DNA of 64,000 nt from Rhabdophis nuchalis (lineage: Eukaryota; Chordata; Lepidosauria; Squamata; Natricidae). Below are positions 63,301 through 64,000 of this stretch, piece after piece. Location: assembly GCA_039707465.1 (NCBI GenBank), contig CM077643.1:64234605-64298604 (forward strand). Direction: 5' to 3'. The stretch's first letter is position 1, and each line of letters starts with the position of its first letter. The translations under genes were made by a program, and so were the position numbers. Under the pieces are notes generated by a model. It had not been told where the DNA came from. It did no database searches and saw only the letters and a program-made list of their open reading frames with translations.

Positions 63301-64000
63301 TTTTTGAGTTAGAGCAGCAACATGAAGATTATACTGAGAACATGAAAAGAATTGAGGCACTGAAGCAAAATTTAGAGGAAAGGGAGAAAAGTCTTTCAAC
63401 TATGAAAGAAGAGACCAGTCATTTGAAAGAAGAGAATGAGCGATTAAAAGAACAACAAAGTAGGTCCCCTCCTTTGGCTGAGCGCAAAACCTTGGATATC
63501 ATCACAGAACTTGAAGCAGAAATAACACAAGTAACTATACTTAAAAATAGTCTGGAAGAAGAGGTGAAATTAAACAAAAAGACATTTGAGGATCAGAATT
63601 TGAAAATGACTCAACTGCAGCAATCCCTACAAGAATACAAAAAGGAAACTGAGGAATACAAATTTCAGCATGAACAAATGAACATAGGACATAGGCAGGT
63701 ATGCATGGAGAAGGATGAAGAAATCCAAAGCCTGCAGAGAACAGTAGAACAAATGAAGACACAACTAAACAACCAAAGAAAGGTAATTCAACAAGACCCT
63801 CCTGATCTTTTTCAGGAATCTAAAGTTCAGGCACTCAATGGTGAAAATGGGAATGAGAAGCATGACCTATCTAAGGTTGAAATTGAAAGGCTGATAAAAG
63901 GCATTAAGGAGAGAGAAAGGGAAATCAAGCTTCTGAATGAAAAGAACGTTTTGCTAAGTAGACAGATTGACCAGTTATCTAACGATGAAGTTGGCAAACT
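40535..64000 (+). CDS. TRIP11: TRIP11 (GMAP-210), N-terminal 1004 residues, continues past right edge
   Basis: Join 40535-40676, 49231-49307, 49455-49565, 51057-51323, 53211-53279, 53707-53872, 56942-57262, 59585-59625, 60544-60726, 62364-64000 (open). GMAP-210 is a cis-Golgi golgin of about 1980 residues in mammals. It tethers highly curved vesicles, recruits IFT20, and is essential for skeletal development. Residues 1-38 ([18 protein letters not shown] and on to [10 protein letters not shown]) form the ALPS curvature-sensing helix. Nearly all the rest is heptad-rich coiled coil, for example [40 protein letters not shown] and [19 protein letters not shown]. The frame is open through every junction. 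The C-terminal GRAB and Rab-binding regions lie beyond the window. Relative to mammals one exon's worth of sequence appears absent between 59625 and 60544. Confidence 0.95.
41180..41610 (-). mobile_element. Old CR1/L2-type LINE fragment
   Basis: Minus-strand traces of the RT C-terminus ([20 protein letters not shown]) with many changes. TRIP11 intron 1. Confidence 0.6.
42183..43175 (+). pseudogene. LINE ORF2 endonuclease fragment
   Basis: 330 codons open. Catalytic motifs GDFN and SDHSLL are visible, and an ITETWL-like segment lies upstream in another frame. This is the apurinic-type endonuclease half of the LINE polyprotein, which nicks target DNA. It is separated from the RT part by stops and frameshifts. 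Confidence 0.85.
43230..44864 (+). pseudogene. LINE ORF2 reverse transcriptase and C-terminal fragments
   Basis: Segments in several frames: 43230-43560 ([20 protein letters not shown]), 43567-44085 ([20 protein letters not shown]; catalytic YADD) and 44244-44864 ([40 protein letters not shown]). The usual QGSVLSP motif reads QGLVLSP. At least two frameshifts and a stop break it. It is non-functional as a single protein. Confidence 0.85.
46237..46676 (-). mobile_element. CR1/L2-type LINE 3' end
   Basis: Minus-strand copy with the 3' UTR block and C-terminal codons ([33 protein letters not shown]). Truncated at [12 protein letters not shown]. Confidence 0.85.
47076..47488. mobile_element. TA-flanked MITE (CAGGTAGTCC family), copy 4
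   Basis: It starts CAGGTAGTCCTCGCC after TA and ends AAGGACTACCTT before TA. Internal blocks include gatcatgtgaccctggg and taactttgaatagtcact. Confidence 0.8.
47852..48069. mobile_element. TA-flanked MITE (CCATGTTTCCC family), 218 bp
   Basis: Perfect terminal inverted repeats of about 24 bp (CCATGTTTCCCTGAAAATAA at the left and its inverse at the right), with TA on each side. The interior repeats the ataagcc/ataagacc theme. Confidence 0.85.
49231..49307 (+). CDS. TRIP11: TRIP11 exon 2 (residues 48-73)
   Basis: 77 nt, acceptor ctcttttcag. It encodes [20 protein letters not shown] then TLRSE. It is poorly conserved apart from the ending xxLRSE. Confidence 0.88.
49455..49565 (+). CDS. TRIP11: TRIP11 exon 3 (residues 74-110)
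   Basis: 111 nt encoding [20 protein letters not shown] then [17 protein letters not shown], closely matching the mammalian NERLKKLCTDLEEK segment. Confidence 0.95.
50240..50695 (+). mobile_element. CR1 LINE 3' fragment
   Basis: C-terminal CR1 codons ([15 protein letters not shown]) and the 3' UTR ggttggactagaagacctcc, with a ttctattctatta tail. TRIP11 intron 3. Confidence 0.8.
51057..51323 (+). CDS. TRIP11: TRIP11 exon 4 (residues 111-199)
   Basis: 267 nt encoding [20 protein letters not shown], then [20 protein letters not shown], to [10 protein letters not shown]. Donor CAG|GTGTGT. Confidence 0.96.
51366..52200. mobile_element. hAT-like element, long degenerate copy
   Basis: The left end CAGGGGTGTCAAACTCAAGG is the terminus seen in short form at 6791. 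The interior is GC-rich. The block gcagccatgattyccccc followed by aaccagccagc occurs twice (about 51940 and 52143), a roughly 200-base duplication. The right terminus was not found. Confidence 0.6.
52416..52727. mobile_element. TA-flanked MITE (CAGGTAGTCC family), copy 5, inverted
   Basis: It starts CAGGTAGTCCTCGACTTAC and ends GTAAGCTGAGGATTACCTG, with TA on each side. Internal order is reversed relative to copy 1, which shows the ends are true inverted repeats. Confidence 0.85.
53211..53279 (+). CDS. TRIP11: TRIP11 exon 5 (residues 200-222)
   Basis: 69 nt encoding [20 protein letters not shown] then IIK, acceptor tttcatttag, donor AAG|GTAAAA. Confidence 0.95.
53707..53872 (+). CDS. TRIP11: TRIP11 exon 6 (residues 223-277)
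   Basis: 166 nt encoding [20 protein letters not shown], then [20 protein letters not shown]. The donor AAAG|GTTTTG is weak but gives the correct phase for exon 7. Confidence 0.94.
53873..54405 (+). other. TRIP11 intron 6, first part, unremarkable
   Basis: AT-rich, nothing recognised before the (TG)n tract at about 54408-54430. Confidence 0.5.
54406..54497 (-). repeat. (TG)n plus inverted hammerhead-element tail
   Basis: Read on the minus strand: aatagcttgaaatagatc, then tatgctagtctccc, then the ttgtttatttatcagc tail and CA repeat. This is the 3' half of the hammerhead motif (GAA, stem III, cleavage C). The CTGATGA half is missing and the unit caagctattgaatt is duplicated. Confidence 0.6.
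54498..55370 (+). mobile_element. CR1 LINE with intact C-terminal RT frame and 5' inverted duplication
   Basis: An open frame (54527-55291, 254 codons) encodes the CR1 C-terminus: [60 protein letters not shown] and [20 protein letters not shown]. The 3' UTR ggttggactagaagacctac ends in an attgtattattgt tail. The first 44 bases (54498-54541) are a perfect inverted copy of 54560-54603. Confidence 0.85.
55380..55580. repeat. Second tRNA-like/hammerhead element, inverted pair
   Basis: On the minus strand there is a tRNA-like module with box A TGGCTTAGTGGC (55464-55475) and canonical box B GGTTCGAATCC (55421-55431). It runs on to TATGGCTAGCTGATGA (55395-55410), the start of a hammerhead. Directly next to it on the plus strand is a second hammerhead-like segment from 55481: GTGATGA, GAGCT/AGCTT, GAA, ATAGATCTAC, and the tail to ctaacacac. 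The core C3 is G and stem III is mismatched, so it is probably inactive. Confidence 0.65.
55585..56941 (+). other. TRIP11 intron 6, last part, unremarkable
   Basis: AT-rich intron with no element I recognise before the acceptor ttgctcag. Confidence 0.5.
56942..57262 (+). CDS. TRIP11: TRIP11 exon 7 (residues 278-384)
   Basis: 321 nt encoding [20 protein letters not shown], then [20 protein letters not shown], ending [10 protein letters not shown] with codon 385 split. It is coiled coil aligned to the mammalian IKDINKKLSSAENDRDILR region. Reading beyond the donor G|GTATGA is spurious. Confidence 0.95.
57826..58977 (+). mobile_element. Old CR1/L2-type LINE, plus strand, degenerate
   Basis: Traces of the RT domain (tcattgaccatagtatcc; cagtacactgatgatgctca = the YxDD region). 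It begins near a roughly 45-base tandem duplication (agctccagaggatcctgggt twice, 57831 and 57875). A foldback MITE is inserted at 58166-58300. Confidence 0.65.
58166..58300. mobile_element. Foldback hAT-like MITE, 135 bp, exact 8-bp target duplication
   Basis: Two 66-base arms separated by TGT, complementary except at two positions. The ends are CAGGGGTCTGC and GCAGACCCCTG. It is flanked by gtctagcc at 58158-58165 and 58301-58308. Confidence 0.92.
58978..59370 (-). mobile_element. CR1/L2-type LINE 3' end
   Basis: Minus-strand copy with an (AAAT)-type tail at 58978-59010, the 3' UTR gaccgccccctcttcccg block and C-terminal codons to cccttcccctgggcgtcgcc. Confidence 0.85.
59585..59625 (+). CDS. 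TRIP11: TRIP11 exon 8 (residues 385-398)
   Basis: 41 nt encoding [13 protein letters not shown], acceptor ttttttacag, donor CAG|GTAACT. It aligns with mammalian DAENEIMRLSSLNQ. Confidence 0.93.
59760..59910. mobile_element. Degenerate ataagacc-type MITE fragment
   Basis: aaataagaccaagtcttatt followed by gaaaataagcacttgggttt resembles the CCATGTTTCCC-family interior. Ends are unclear. Confidence 0.45.
60048..60388 (+). mobile_element. Truncated LINE between two (AAT)n arrays
   Basis: (AAT)n at 60048-60112, then a plus-strand LINE 3' end at 60113-60315 (caacaagccggcctagccta; tgcgccgccctgggtcctc), then AAAT and (AAT)n at 60316-60388. It occupies the interval where a mammalian TRIP11 exon would be expected. 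Confidence 0.8.
60544..60726 (+). CDS. TRIP11: TRIP11 next coding exon (residues 399-459)
   Basis: 183 nt, phase 0 at both ends: [18 protein letters not shown] to [20 protein letters not shown], then Q and donor GTGAGA. The C-terminal half is strongly conserved. The acceptor (ttaag at 60539-60543) is weak, so the first residues are less certain; an alternative AG lies at 60518-60519. Confidence 0.85.
60892..61897. mobile_element. TA-flanked MITE (gcgtcttatac family), expanded copy
   Basis: The ends CCGTATTATTCAGAATATAA and TTATACTCCAAAAAATACGG are inverted repeats with TA on each side. The interior carries long C runs (61089-61098, 61187-61202) and a pyrimidine array (61430-61830). Confidence 0.75.
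61430..61830. repeat. (CTAC)n/(CTCT)n pyrimidine-rich array
   Basis: About 400 bases built of ctacctac, tctctctccc and ctactgtatttctctc modules that recur at least five times, like a degenerate minisatellite. Confidence 0.85.
62364..64000 (+). CDS. TRIP11: TRIP11 large coiled-coil exon, open at window end (residues 460-1004)
   Basis: 545 uninterrupted codons from acceptor ttttttttag: [20 protein letters not shown], then [58 protein letters not shown] and [20 protein letters not shown]. No stop appears before base 64000. It corresponds to the long internal exon of mammalian TRIP11 and is entirely heptad coiled coil. Confidence 0.96.

Overview
This window is nuclear DNA from a vertebrate, most likely a squamate reptile and probably a snake. 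It carries parts or all of four conserved genes in the order CPSF2 (minus) - NDUFB1 (plus) - ATXN3 (plus) - TRIP11 (plus), the same neighbourhood as human 14q32 read in the opposite direction. Exons are small islands in AT-rich introns. The introns are packed with CR1 and CR1/L2-type LINEs, L1, tRNA-derived SINEs, hAT-like and TA-flanked MITEs, and AAT/AAAT microsatellites attached to LINE 3' ends. The squamate call rests on this repeat mix and on protein divergence; no database was searched.

Layout. 19-6210 (minus): six coding exons of CPSF2, residues 1-283 of the CPSF100 cleavage/polyadenylation subunit; the rest lies left of the window. 7779-8278: a divergent CPSF2/NDUFB1 promoter with a YY1-type site. 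9604-12332 (plus): NDUFB1, a 57-residue complex I accessory subunit in two coding exons. 14153-35108 (plus): ATXN3, all 11 coding exons, 362 residues, with Josephin domain, three UIMs and an unexpanded glutamine tract. 40535-64000 (plus): TRIP11 (GMAP-210), ten coding exons giving 1004 residues, open at the right edge inside the large coiled-coil exon.

The genes are functionally unrelated (mRNA 3' processing, respiration, deubiquitination, Golgi tethering). Only CPSF2 and NDUFB1 appear to share a promoter.

The most unusual non-genic content is a small repeat family seen at two loci (about 10.1-10.9 kb and 54.4-55.6 kb). A tRNA-like segment with box A and box B motifs runs directly into a hammerhead ribozyme core, followed by a short tail and a CA repeat, and both loci also carry inverted copies of the hammerhead tail. 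One copy (10720-10766) has every core hammerhead base and can form all three stems. Other points of note are an apparently missing TRIP11 exon replaced by LINE and microsatellite sequence, an uninterrupted L1 ORF1 in an ATXN3 intron, a near full-length LINE in TRIP11 intron 1, and several MITEs with exact target-site duplications.
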